A stretch of DNA of 49,894 bases from a bacterium BMS3Bbin08 (GTDB lineage Bacteria; Nitrospirota; Thermodesulfovibrionia; UBA6902; BMS3Bbin08): positions 1 to 49,894 of the forward strand of contig BDTR01000055.1 of the NCBI GenBank assembly GCA_002897775.1, written 5' to 3'. Made by a program: the position numbers and the translations under genes. Shown here piece by piece: positions 40,916 to 48,020 of this stretch (position 1 is its first letter; every line of letters begins with the position of its first letter). The notes below the pieces were generated by a model that saw only the letters and a program-made list of their open reading frames with translations, was not told the origin of the DNA and did not search any database.

Positions 40916-41353
40916 ATGAGCGCTAAAAAAAATCATGTAGTTTGGCACGATAAATATGTACAGAGGTCTGACAGAAATCGCTTCAACAGGCATAAAAGCT
41001 GTGTTATATGGTTTACCGGTCTTTCCGCGGCTGGCAAATCAACGATCGCTCATAATGTTGAACAGGCACTTTTTAAGCGCGGGGTGCAGATATACACCCT
41101 TGACGGTGATAATGTCAGGCACGGCCTTAATGTCAACCTCGGCTTTAGTCCTGAAGACAGAAAAGAAAACCTTCGCAATAAAAAAGCCAGGGCTGGGATC
41201 ATCAAGAACTATACCGGAGTTTCGGATCCTTACGAAGAGCCTGAAAATCCGGAGCTTGTTATTGACACAGAAAAAAATGATGTTGAAAGTTCAACCAGGC
41301 TGGTGCTGGAGCTTCTTGATAAGAAGAAATTTCTCTATCCTGCTGATAAATAA
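40916..41353 (+). pseudogene. cysC: Adenylylsulfate kinase (CysC)-like gene with a large internal in-frame deletion
   Basis: CysC phosphorylates APS to PAPS. The N-terminal half is intact: P-loop GLSAAGKS (35-42), TLDGDNVRHGLN and GFSPEDRKEN. It then jumps from LR (residues 86-87) directly to KKARAGIIKNYTGVSDPYE, which normally lies about 45-50 residues further on. The lost segment includes the FISPFR motif with the phosphorylatable serine. The product is 145 residues against about 200 for CysC, so it is probably inactive in APS phosphorylation. Because the frame and a good promoter persist, a derived function cannot be ruled out. Confidence 0.8.
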
Positions 41354-41659
41354 GTCTGAAAATTGGCAGGCCGTCATAATTCAGAAATTCCTCTGCTTCT
41401 TTCAGATATCTTTCTACGATATTCAATCCTTTTGAGCGCAAGTACTGTATATTCTTCCAGTTTATGTTCATGTATTCGTGAAGGTCAATTGTTGCCAGGA
41501 CAATTTCATTCAGCGTGGCATTAAGTATTTTCCTCAGGTCTTTGTCGTAAGTGACCCCTTAAGGCGATGATCGCGTACTCAGGGAATCATTGTCATTGAT
41601 AACCGGCTGATTGACTTTTTTTCATTTAAATATATATTAGGTGCTGGGGTTTCAGACTA
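41354..41659 (-). other. Gene-poor stretch with a possible degraded minus-strand frame
   Basis: A minus-strand frame is open from about 41558 into the end of cysC. It reads DKDLRKILNATLNEIVLATI then YLRSKGLNIVERYLKEAEEF, which looks like real helical protein sequence. It has no start codon with a ribosome-binding site, and a TAA and a possible frameshift lie at its upstream end. I do not recognise the family. It may be a truncated accessory gene joined to the cysC relic. Confidence 0.3.
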
Positions 41660-41682
41660 AAAAAGGGGACGGTTCTATTTTC

Positions 41683-41711
41683 TTGACATTCAATGATCGC
41701 ATTGATATCTT
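41683..41711 (+). promoter_or_regulatory. Transposase promoter inside the RAYT element, leaderless type
   Basis: TTGACA (41683-41688, perfect) and TATCTT (41706-41711) are 17 nt apart. The -10 box ends 6 nt before the ATG at 41718 and no Shine-Dalgarno is present, so the mRNA is probably leaderless. Confidence 0.6.
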
Positions 41712-41717
41712 TGATTT

Positions 41718-42416
41718 ATGCCAAGAACAGCAAGAATAGCTCCCAGGGAATGTATTTATCACATTCTTTGCAGAGGCAATAATAAGCAGGCAATATTTGG
41801 AGATGATGGCGACAGGCAGAGATATCTGGAAATTACAGGGAAATACAAAAAATCCCTTGAATTCTATCTCTATCATTATGCGCTAATGCCAAACCATATT
41901 CACCTTGTTCTTGAAGTTACTCAAGAAGGCGGAGAGCTCTCAGAGATCATGAAAGGGATTAACCTGTCTTATGCTTTGCACTATAAGAGAAGATATGAAC
42001 ATACCGGGCATTTCTGGCAGGACAGATACAAAAGCATACTGATCTCAAAGGACGATTATTTGTTAGCTTGTGGGAGCTACGTGGAGTTGAATCCAATAAG
42101 GGCAGGGCTGGTTGAAAAACCCGGGGATTACAGGTGGAGCAGTTATAAAGTGTACGCCTATGGATACAGAAACGAAATAGTTGACCAACATCCGATATAT
42201 GAAGATTTTGGAAACACGACAGAAGAAAGGCAGGAAAAATACCGGGAATTCATAGCTGGGATGTTAGAAGATGAAGATATGATGAAGGGGAAGATGGATA
42301 GGCGGGTTGTATATGGTTCAGAGGCATTTTCAGGCAAAATAGAGAATGAATATAAAGTTAAGCCGATAATTAGACGCCTTGGGAGACCCAAAAAGGCCAA
42401 TAAAGATAAAAAATAG
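41718..42416 (+). CDS. REP-associated tyrosine transposase (RAYT, Y1_Tnp fold)
   Basis: The 232-residue protein belongs to the single-strand HUH transposases related to IS200/IS605 TnpA. It has the metal-binding HxH in LMPNHIHLV (His60, His62), the GHFWQDRYKS segment, and the probable nucleophile Tyr121 in SYVELNPIRAGL. RAYTs bind and process palindromic REP repeats. Its own ends are perfect inverted repeats, with the TAG stop inside the right one. Whether it also moves the other palindromes in this genome is unknown. Confidence 0.9.
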   Translation: MPRTARIAPRECIYHILCRGNNKQAIFGDDGDRQRYLEITGKYKKSLEFYLYHYALMPNHIHLVLEVTQEGGELSEIMKGINLSYALHYKRRYEHTGHFWQDRYKSILISKDDYLLACGSYVELNPIRAGLVEKPGDYRWSSYKVYAYGYRNEIVDQHPIYEDFGNTTEERQEKYREFIAGMLEDEDMMKGKMDRRVVYGSEAFSGKIENEYKVKPIIRRLGRPKKANKDKK

Positions 42417-42516
42417 AACCGTCCCCTTTTTGGTTGGCGGATGTCTCTGCGGCGGGGAGTCTTCATTTGATTTTTTTTATATTCTGATTAATAATATGAT
42501 CAAGAAGGAGGTGTTG

Positions 42517-42711
42517 ATGTCAAAAGCTGTTTTAAAGAAAGGCGCAAAAAATTACAGTGGCAAGTATGTTGCTATCCGCTCTTTTAAGAACACAGAAGTA
42601 TTAAGTTCCGGCTCTGATCCTTCAAAGGTCCTAAGCATTGCGAAAGGAAAAGGAGCAAAAGATCCTGTTATTTTTTATGTTCCTAAAAAAGGAGCGGTGC
42701 ATATTTATTAA
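42517..42711 (+). CDS. Small DUF5678-like protein
   Basis: The 64-residue basic protein reads SGKYVAIRSFKN, then KGKGAKDPVIFYVPKKGAVH. This resembles the small DUF5678 family (a short beta-rich protein of unknown function), by memory of its pattern only. AAGGAGG precedes the ATG at 42517 by 4-7 nt. Its stop codon is immediately followed by the ATG of a retropepsin-like gene (TAAATG), so the two are surely co-translated. It begins 86 nt after the RAYT element. Confidence 0.7.
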   Translation: MSKAVLKKGAKNYSGKYVAIRSFKNTEVLSSGSDPSKVLSIAKGKGAKDPVIFYVPKKGAVHIY

Positions 42712-43140
42712 ATGCCCATTCGAAACTTTCCTTTTCTGACGTTAACTCCGGACAATTTTCCGCGTCCCTGGCTTCAGGTGACAATAACTAATCCTCATAC
42801 AGGCAAAAAATTATCGTCATTCGGATTAATTGATACGGGTGCGGATGAATGTACTGTTCCCGCATTTATGGCCTGGGAACTGGGGCATAATTTAGCCAGA
42901 GGTGTTAAGAAGGAAATTGGCACTGCAGGAGGAAAAGCGATAGCTTATACACATACAACTTCGATTAAAATTCGTGATGCCCGGCAAAAGGGGAATGATG
43001 TTGTTTATATTATTCCTGATACCCCGATTGATTTTGCAGAGGGCCTGGATTGTGTATTATTAGGCGTAAATTTATTTTTAGACAATTTCATTCTTACTGT
43101 GGATTACCCTAAGCAGGTTTTTTCCCTTCATAAACCGTAA
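42712..43140 (+). CDS. Retropepsin-like aspartic protease domain protein
   Basis: The 142-residue protein has the retroviral-protease active-site motif GLIDTGADECTVP, with the putative catalytic Asp41, and a later hydrophobic-Gly segment (CVLLGVNLFLDN) typical of the clan AA fold. As with retropepsins, a homodimer would supply the second aspartate. There is no signal peptide. It forms a tight pair with the preceding 64-residue gene. Its substrate is unknown; the partner or a neighbouring regulator could be the target, which is only a hypothesis. Confidence 0.75.
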   Translation: MPIRNFPFLTLTPDNFPRPWLQVTITNPHTGKKLSSFGLIDTGADECTVPAFMAWELGHNLARGVKKEIGTAGGKAIAYTHTTSIKIRDARQKGNDVVYIIPDTPIDFAEGLDCVLLGVNLFLDNFILTVDYPKQVFSLHKP

Positions 43141-43171
43141 TCTTTTCTCATTCAATAGCTGAAAATTTCTC

Positions 43172-43200
43172 TTGACAAGATCGACGAAACGTGCTATGTT
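43172..43200 (+). promoter_or_regulatory. Strong promoter of the wHTH gene, leaderless type
   Basis: TTGACA (43172-43177) and TATGTT (43195-43200) are 17 nt apart. The -10 box ends 6 nt before the ATG at 43207, and no Shine-Dalgarno exists, so transcription should begin at the start codon. Confidence 0.65.
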
Positions 43201-43216
43201 CAAATTATGAACGTTC
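43198..43216. promoter_or_regulatory. Overlapping inverted repeats at the wHTH start, possible autoregulatory operator
   Basis: GTTCA-AATTA-TGAAC (43198-43212) overlaps the -10 box and the start codon, and the palindrome GAACGTTC (43209-43216) overlaps it. A protein bound here would block the promoter. The winged-helix protein encoded immediately downstream is the obvious candidate. Confidence 0.4.
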
Positions 43217-43839
43217 GAAAGCTGAACGGGGAAAAGGCTGAAAATCTGGGTGGTTACAAGTCTCTACTGCTTCTTGATGAGATATCTAAAGGCCAGGATC
43301 TTTCACAGAGAGACCTCAGTAAAAAATTAAATCTTGCCCTTGGCCTTGTCAATTCTTACATAAAGAACCTTATCTCAAAAGGCTATGTCACAATAAAGAA
43401 CATCCCATCCAAAAGATACGCCTATTACCTCACTCCTAAAGGTTTTGCTGAAAAGAGCAGACTTACCTACCATCTTCTTCATGACTACAACAGGATATTC
43501 CGCGAAGCAAGAAGGAATTTCAAGCAGTTGTTCACAAAGCTTCATAAGGACGGCGTAGCGAGCGTTGTGTTCGCGGGCGCTGATGAAGTGGCTGAGATCG
43601 CGTATCTTTCCCTTCAGGAAGTGGATATAGAGCTTAAAGGTGTTGTTGATAACGCGAGACAGGGTAAGGACTTCTTCAGGACAGAGGTTAGGCCTGTTAA
43701 TGAGATCACCAGCCTTAAATACGACAGCATAATCATAACTACATACCTGATGAGAGACCTCGTGTATAAGGAGTTATTGTCGAACGGGGTCCCGGGTGTA
43801 AAAATTCAGACGATTTATGAGGTGTCAGGTGTTGAGTAA
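43207..43839 (+). CDS. Winged-helix regulator with C-terminal Rossmann-like domain, polysaccharide-locus type
   Basis: The 210-residue protein has an N-terminal winged helix (about 15-85: RDLSKKLNLALGLVNSYIKN, then a wing with RYAYYLTPKGF) as in MarR-type EPS-associated regulators. A linker helix leads to a C-terminal alpha/beta domain (115-205) with VVFAGADEVAEIAYLSLQ and KYDSIIITTY, resembling the nucleotide-sugar or CoA-binding Rossmann domain of PglD-like proteins. It lies 4 nt before wzm. A sugar-nucleotide-responsive regulator of the polysaccharide locus is inferred. Confidence 0.75.
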   Translation: MNVRKLNGEKAENLGGYKSLLLLDEISKGQDLSQRDLSKKLNLALGLVNSYIKNLISKGYVTIKNIPSKRYAYYLTPKGFAEKSRLTYHLLHDYNRIFREARRNFKQLFTKLHKDGVASVVFAGADEVAEIAYLSLQEVDIELKGVVDNARQGKDFFRTEVRPVNEITSLKYDSIIITTYLMRDLVYKELLSNGVPGVKIQTIYEVSGVE

Positions 43840-43843
43840 AGAG

Positions 43844-44692
43844 ATGAAAACAGAAAATGTAACTGTTTACAGTCCTGACAGGATCTTGAAAATAGGACTG
43901 GTCGCAGTGTGGAAAGAACTGTTTCTCAGCCTGTTAAAGAGCAGAGAGCTTATATGGAGGCTTTTCCTCCGGGATTTCAGCGCCAAATACAGGCAGTCCC
44001 TCTTAGGGGTTTTATGGGCGGTCCTTAATCCTTTGATCACTGTAGGGATCTTTGTTTTTCTAAATAAGTCCGGAGTGTTCAATATCGGTTCTATAGATGT
44101 TCCTTATCCGGCGTTCGCGCTTGTCGGGCTTACAGTATGGGCGCTGTTTGCCACCGGTCTTACAGTCAGCAGTAACAGTATTGTCGCAGCCGGCGCCATG
44201 GTAACCAAGATAAATTTCCCGAAATCAAGCCTTGTTATAGCGTCAATGGGGCAGGCAGTTGTTGAATTCATGGTACGTCTATGTCTTACGATCATAGTCT
44301 TTGTGATATACGGTATTGTTCCGGCATGGACAGCAGTCTTGCTTCCGTTAGCCGCTATTCCTGTGTTCCTGCTGACATTAGGAATGGGATTCTTCCTCGC
44401 GCTTCTGACCGGTATTTTCAGGGATACTGTCCATGTTGTTGTTCTTTTCACGACCTTTCTTCTGTTCCTTGTGCCTGTTCTTTATCCAATACCCGACTCA
44501 GGACTGTTTGCCGCGGTTAATGCTTTTAATCCGTTAAGCCATCTCATAGTGGGTTTCAGAGACCTGGTATTTCTTGGAAAACTCTCAAGCCCGGCAGGTT
44601 ATTTTGGTTCCTGCTTGTTCTCATTGGTCGTGTTTTTATTCTTCTGGAGATTTTTCCAGATAGTCGAGCCGAAGATAGCGGAGAGAGTTTAG
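43844..44692 (+). CDS. wzm: Polysaccharide ABC exporter permease (Wzm)
   Basis: The 282-residue protein is an ABC-2 type permease with six predicted membrane segments. It has the cytoplasmic-facing motif LLKSRELIWRLFLRDFSAKY followed by SLLGVLWAVLNPL, typical of Wzm/TagG/KpsM-like exporters. With the Wzt ATPase encoded downstream it would export a completed O-antigen or other surface glycan across the inner membrane. The ATG at 43844 follows the regulator stop by 4 nt; an ATG at 43817 inside the previous gene is less likely. Confidence 0.88.
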   Translation: MKTENVTVYSPDRILKIGLVAVWKELFLSLLKSRELIWRLFLRDFSAKYRQSLLGVLWAVLNPLITVGIFVFLNKSGVFNIGSIDVPYPAFALVGLTVWALFATGLTVSSNSIVAAGAMVTKINFPKSSLVIASMGQAVVEFMVRLCLTIIVFVIYGIVPAWTAVLLPLAAIPVFLLTLGMGFFLALLTGIFRDTVHVVVLFTTFLLFLVPVLYPIPDSGLFAAVNAFNPLSHLIVGFRDLVFLGKLSSPAGYFGSCLFSLVVFLFFWRFFQIVEPKIAERV

Positions 44693-44900
44693 AGACCGAG
44701 AATGGAGAATCGAGAATAGAGAATAGTAAAAGATAACTAAAGGCCGAGAATCGTGAATGGTGAAATGGTTAAGTGGTTAAGTGGTTAAATGGTTGAGTGG
44801 ACGAATAGTCAAGAAGTCGATTGGTTGAGTTGTTGAGTAGTTCCAACTGAATTACTTAACGCCTAAACTACTTAACAACCGAACAGTTTAACGCATTAAG
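44693..44900. repeat. Long imperfect palindromic repeat block left of the second four-helix gene
   Basis: GAATGGAGAATCGAGAATAG words (44698-44760) are followed by a G/T-rich half (GGTTAAGTGGTTAAGTGG, 44767 on) and a C/A-rich half (TTACTTAACGCCTAAACTAC, 44852 on) around the centre AGTAGTTCCAACT. The right half is close to the reverse complement of the left. Confidence 0.6.
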
Positions 44901-44909
44901 GGAGGAAGA

Positions 44910-45290
44910 ATGAGTGACACAAAATCTACATTTGAGGATTTGGAAATTTGGCAGTTGGCCAGGAAATTGAGAAGGGAGATATCGACTCTTGTTAAGACCT
45001 TTCCGTCCGAAGAAAAATACAGGCTAAGCGATCAAATGATACGAGCATCGAGATCTGTAACTGCTAATATCGCGGAAGGATATGGACGGTATCATTTTCA
45101 GGAGAACATTCAGTTCTGCCGCCAGTCCAGAGGGAGCCTTTACGAAACAATTGACCATCTAACCGTAGCTCTTGATGAAGGCTACATTGAAAATATTGCA
45201 TTTGATGATTTCAAAGAGAAAGTTTTTGTAATAATCAGGAAGCTTAACGGGTATATAAAGTATCTGGAGTCAAGAAAATTGAATGTCTAA
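44910..45290 (+). CDS. Four-helix-bundle protein (second copy)
   Basis: The 126-residue protein is of the same family as 37513-37899: FEDLEIWQLARKLRREI, QMIRASRSVTANIAEGYGR and NIQFCRQSRGSLYETIDHL. The two differ strongly in sequence, so this is not a recent duplication. GGGAGGAAG precedes the ATG. It lies between wzm and wzt, where an ABC exporter operon would normally be continuous, and is bracketed by palindromic repeat blocks (44765-44900 and 45308-45411). Function unknown. Confidence 0.87.
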   Translation: MSDTKSTFEDLEIWQLARKLRREISTLVKTFPSEEKYRLSDQMIRASRSVTANIAEGYGRYHFQENIQFCRQSRGSLYETIDHLTVALDEGYIENIAFDDFKEKVFVIIRKLNGYIKYLESRKLNV

Positions 45291-45419
45291 CTGGGGGGAT
45301 AATTGAATTGGTTGAGTGGCCGAATGGACAAATAGTCAAGTAGTTAAATGGTAGAGTGGTTAAGTTGGAACTACTGAACGACTCAACAACTTAACGACTC
45401 AACAACTTAACATTTTCCC
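45291..45419. repeat. Long imperfect palindromic repeat block right of the second four-helix gene
   Basis: GGTTGAGTGGCCGAATGGAC (45310 on) and CTCAACAACTTAACGACTC (45382 on) are the two halves. The centre AGTTGGAACTACT is the reverse complement of AGTAGTTCCAACT in the left block, so the two blocks are partly inverted copies of each other around the four-helix gene. Confidence 0.6.
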
Positions 45420-46610
45420 ATGGAAAATACAGTTATAAAAGCTGAGAATGTATCAAAAAAATACTGCCGAAGCCTGAAGCATGTAATGCTCTATGGTGTG
45501 CATGATATTGCAAGAAACACCTTAGGGTTGAGCTCGCAGTCGGAACGGCTCCGCGACGGTGAGTTCTGGGCAGTGGATGATGTCTCATTTGAAGTAAAAA
45601 GAGGAGAGACGCTCGGTATTATAGGCCCTAACGGCTCAGGCAAAAGCACAATGCTCAAATTGATCAACGGCATTTTTATGCCGGATAAGGGGCGAATAGA
45701 AATCAAGGGCAGGGTTGGCGCCTTGATCGAGGTCGGCGCAGGATTTCACCCCATGCTTAACGGAAGGGAAAATATTTATGTCAACGGCGCTATTCTTGGT
45801 ATGAGCAAGAAGGAAATTGACAAGAAATTTGATGAGATAGTTGACTTTGCCGACATCGGTGAATTTATAGACGCGCCTGTTAAGCATTACTCAAGCGGTA
45901 TGGTTGTGAGGCTCGGCTTTGCGATTGCAGTGCATTGTGAACCAGATATTCTATTAGTGGATGAAGTGCTGGCTGTTGGGGACGTGGGTTTTCAAAATAA
46001 ATGCTTTAACAAAGTAGGTGAACTCAGAAAAAAAGGTGTTACGACTATATTAGTCTCGCATAATATGCATATAATTTCAGCTTTTACAATAAATGCGCTT
46101 GTTCTTAATAACAGCAGAGCTACCTATTTTGATTCTGTTGTTGACGCTATTAAAGAATACACCAATATATTTATTGACAAGCAAGATTCGGATATAGAAA
46201 AGGTCTGTAACGGCACTGATGGAATTAAATTTTTTGATGTTGCAATAGATAGAAGAATATTCAAGCCCGGGGAGTCGTTTGTTTTTTCTGCCAAATATGA
46301 GGCATCTGTAGATTACAGTGACACAGAAATTGATGTGGGAATTTATTGTGGTGGTGATTCATCCTTATATTTTCAGGCGAACAATAAGGCATATAACCAA
46401 AGAATAGACATAAAAAAAGGGATCCATAGTTTGAAAATAACAATTAAAGACATAAGAATAAACAATGCTGTCGCAAAGATTGGCATTGCTATATGGGCAA
46501 AAGACAGAACCAATCTTTTGTTCTGGTGGCGAATTCCAGTCGAGTTTAAAGGGGTTGACCATTCGACGGGGAGAAATTTTTTAAATTTGTTGTATGAAAT
46601 AGGTGACTGA
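45420..46610 (+). CDS. wzt: Polysaccharide ABC exporter ATPase (Wzt)
   Basis: The nucleotide-binding domain (1-245) has Walker A GPNGSGKST (69-77), the family signature KHYSSGMVVRLGFAIA (155-170) and Walker B DILLVDEVLAVGD. The C-terminal domain (about 250-396) is of the Wzt carbohydrate-binding type (KFFDVAIDRRIFKPGESFVF). That type recognises the capped non-reducing end of the glycan before export. Length 396 fits O-antigen Wzt. No Shine-Dalgarno is present because the palindromic repeat ends just before the ATG. A degraded partial copy follows. Confidence 0.92.
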   Translation: MENTVIKAENVSKKYCRSLKHVMLYGVHDIARNTLGLSSQSERLRDGEFWAVDDVSFEVKRGETLGIIGPNGSGKSTMLKLINGIFMPDKGRIEIKGRVGALIEVGAGFHPMLNGRENIYVNGAILGMSKKEIDKKFDEIVDFADIGEFIDAPVKHYSSGMVVRLGFAIAVHCEPDILLVDEVLAVGDVGFQNKCFNKVGELRKKGVTTILVSHNMHIISAFTINALVLNNSRATYFDSVVDAIKEYTNIFIDKQDSDIEKVCNGTDGIKFFDVAIDRRIFKPGESFVFSAKYEASVDYSDTEIDVGIYCGGDSSLYFQANNKAYNQRIDIKKGIHSLKITIKDIRINNAVAKIGIAIWAKDRTNLLFWWRIPVEFKGVDHSTGRNFLNLLYEIGD

Positions 46611-46930
46611 ATTTTTCATAGACAAACGTGATCTTATGAAAAAGGTAATAGAGACTTTCAAATTAGAATACATGAGGAGAAAATATTTGAACGGAAATCC
46701 ACGAGTTCACGATATTCTAAAATACAACAAATATAATCTTCCGGAAGATTGGTTGTTAGATGAGAATATTAGCGGACTTCCTGGAACCCCTGAGTTTATA
46801 GACGCACCTGTTAAGCATTACTCTATCGGTATGGTTGCAAGGTTTGGGTTTGCAATTGCAGCTCATTGTGGATGAGGTGCTGGCGGTAGGAGACGCAGGA
46901 TTTCAAAACAAAGGTTTTAATGAGGAGTAA
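46603..46930 (+). pseudogene. Chimeric remnant containing part of a second wzt
   Basis: From about 46793 the DNA is closely similar to wzt 45860-46020 (EFIDAPVKHYSIGMVARFGF against EFIDAPVKHYSSGMVVRLGF). A 20-bp deletion between short GTG-ended repeats then shifts the frame: the first frame stops at TGA (46873-46875), and the wzt-like reading continues in another frame as LIVDEVLAVGDAGFQNKGFN to a TAA at 46928-46930. The first 60 codons (MKKVIETFKLEYMRRKYLNG onward) are unrelated to Wzt and unrecognised. Confidence 0.75.
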
Positions 46931-48020
46931 ACTAGTGTTTTTTTTTAAGAAAAGTAAATGTAAAGATTTATATAGTCGTGAAACCCAGATTCACGTTGGG
47001 AGAAATACCTTTATCAATCCTAATGTGATTATAGATTCACCAAGTTTAATTAAAATTGGTTCGAATACTATTATTAGAGCGGGTGTTGTGCTGCGGCCTG
47101 AGAGCGGCGAACTTGTGATTGGCAATAACTGTGTTATAAATCACTATTCTGTTTTGCATGGAAAGGGCGGTATATATATTGGCGACTGGACAGTAATAGG
47201 TCCTCATTGTGGATTTTATGCTCAAAATCATACCTTTGAAAGCTTCGATATGCCAATTACAAAGCAAGAAAACATTGGAAAAGGTATCTATTTAATGGGA
47301 GACAACTGGATCGGTGCGCATGCAGTCATTCTTGACGATGTAACAATTGGAAAAGGGAGTATAATTGGTGCAAATTCGACTCTAACACGGTCGATGCCAA
47401 TGGCTTCAATCGCAGCGGGATCACCTGCGACTATAAAAAGAAAAAGATATTCCGGACCTTGGGATTTCAATAAAGCGGAAAGCGCTTCATCAGAGGGAAT
47501 GCCCGTTAATATTCAAGATCATGTTAAAAAAAGAGGAGAGCTAATTAAAGAGTTAATTGATCCAAATGATATTGTTTTGGACATAGGTTGTGGTGAGGGA
47601 ATTGTGACCTCAATTCTATGGTCGCGATGTTCAAATACAAGAGGGTGCGATTATTCATCAGAATCAATTGAAAGAGCAAGAAAGAGAAATCCTACTATTG
47701 AGTTTGTTGCCTCAAATTCTACAAATCTAAAATTTACTAATAGTACATTTACTAAAGTGGTGTTGTCTGATGTCGCCGAGCATTTATTGAAAACTCAACT
47801 TATCAAAACGTTACAAGAAATAAATCGTGTGCTAACAAAAGAAGGTACATTAATTTTAACAACACCACTTACAGGTAATGGTGTCAATACCACGACTTAT
47901 GCGCATATTTACGAGTACTCTAAACGTGAAATAAAAGCTATATTGTCAAAATTGTTTTCAAACGTTAGGTTGATTGACGAGGATTTTGGAGTTTTTGTCG
48001 CAAAAAAAATGGCTACATGA
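46920..48020 (+). CDS. Fusion of left-handed beta-helix O-acyltransferase and SAM methyltransferase
   Basis: The 366-residue protein joins two enzymes. Residues 20-175 are a hexapeptide-repeat acyltransferase (VGRNTFINPNVIIDS, a probable catalytic His104 in AQNHTF, VILDDVTIGKGSIIGANS, AAGSPATIKRKR). Residues 200-366 are a class I methyltransferase (VLDIGCGEGIVTSIL at 219-233, LSDVAEHLL, LTKEGTLILTTPL). Both could decorate sugars of the exported glycan, perhaps in terminal capping, which Wzt exporters often recognise. The ATG at 46920 has AAAGG upstream; GTG at 46935 has GAGGAG and is an alternative. The region looks more A+T-rich than the core genes. Confidence 0.82.
   Translation: MRSKLVFFFKKSKCKDLYSRETQIHVGRNTFINPNVIIDSPSLIKIGSNTIIRAGVVLRPESGELVIGNNCVINHYSVLHGKGGIYIGDWTVIGPHCGFYAQNHTFESFDMPITKQENIGKGIYLMGDNWIGAHAVILDDVTIGKGSIIGANSTLTRSMPMASIAAGSPATIKRKRYSGPWDFNKAESASSEGMPVNIQDHVKKRGELIKELIDPNDIVLDIGCGEGIVTSILWSRCSNTRGCDYSSESIERARKRNPTIEFVASNSTNLKFTNSTFTKVVLSDVAEHLLKTQLIKTLQEINRVLTKEGTLILTTPLTGNGVNTTTYAHIYEYSKREIKAILSKLFSNVRLIDEDFGVFVAKKMAT

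Larger units (their letters stand above)
41660..42431 (+). mobile_element. RAYT-type element with perfect 22-bp terminal inverted repeats
   Basis: The left end (41660-41681, AAAAAGGGGACGGTTCTA then TTTT) and right end (42410-42431) are perfect inverted copies over 22 bp. Between them lies one gene, the REP-associated tyrosine transposase. The right end contains the transposase stop codon, and the promoter sits just inside the left end, so the unit is compact and self-contained. Confidence 0.85.

Noticed and set aside
41259-41353. Minus-strand frame continuing opposite cysC
   Set aside because: This portion is simply the antisense of the cysC 3' end; only the part beyond 41354 is worth noting.
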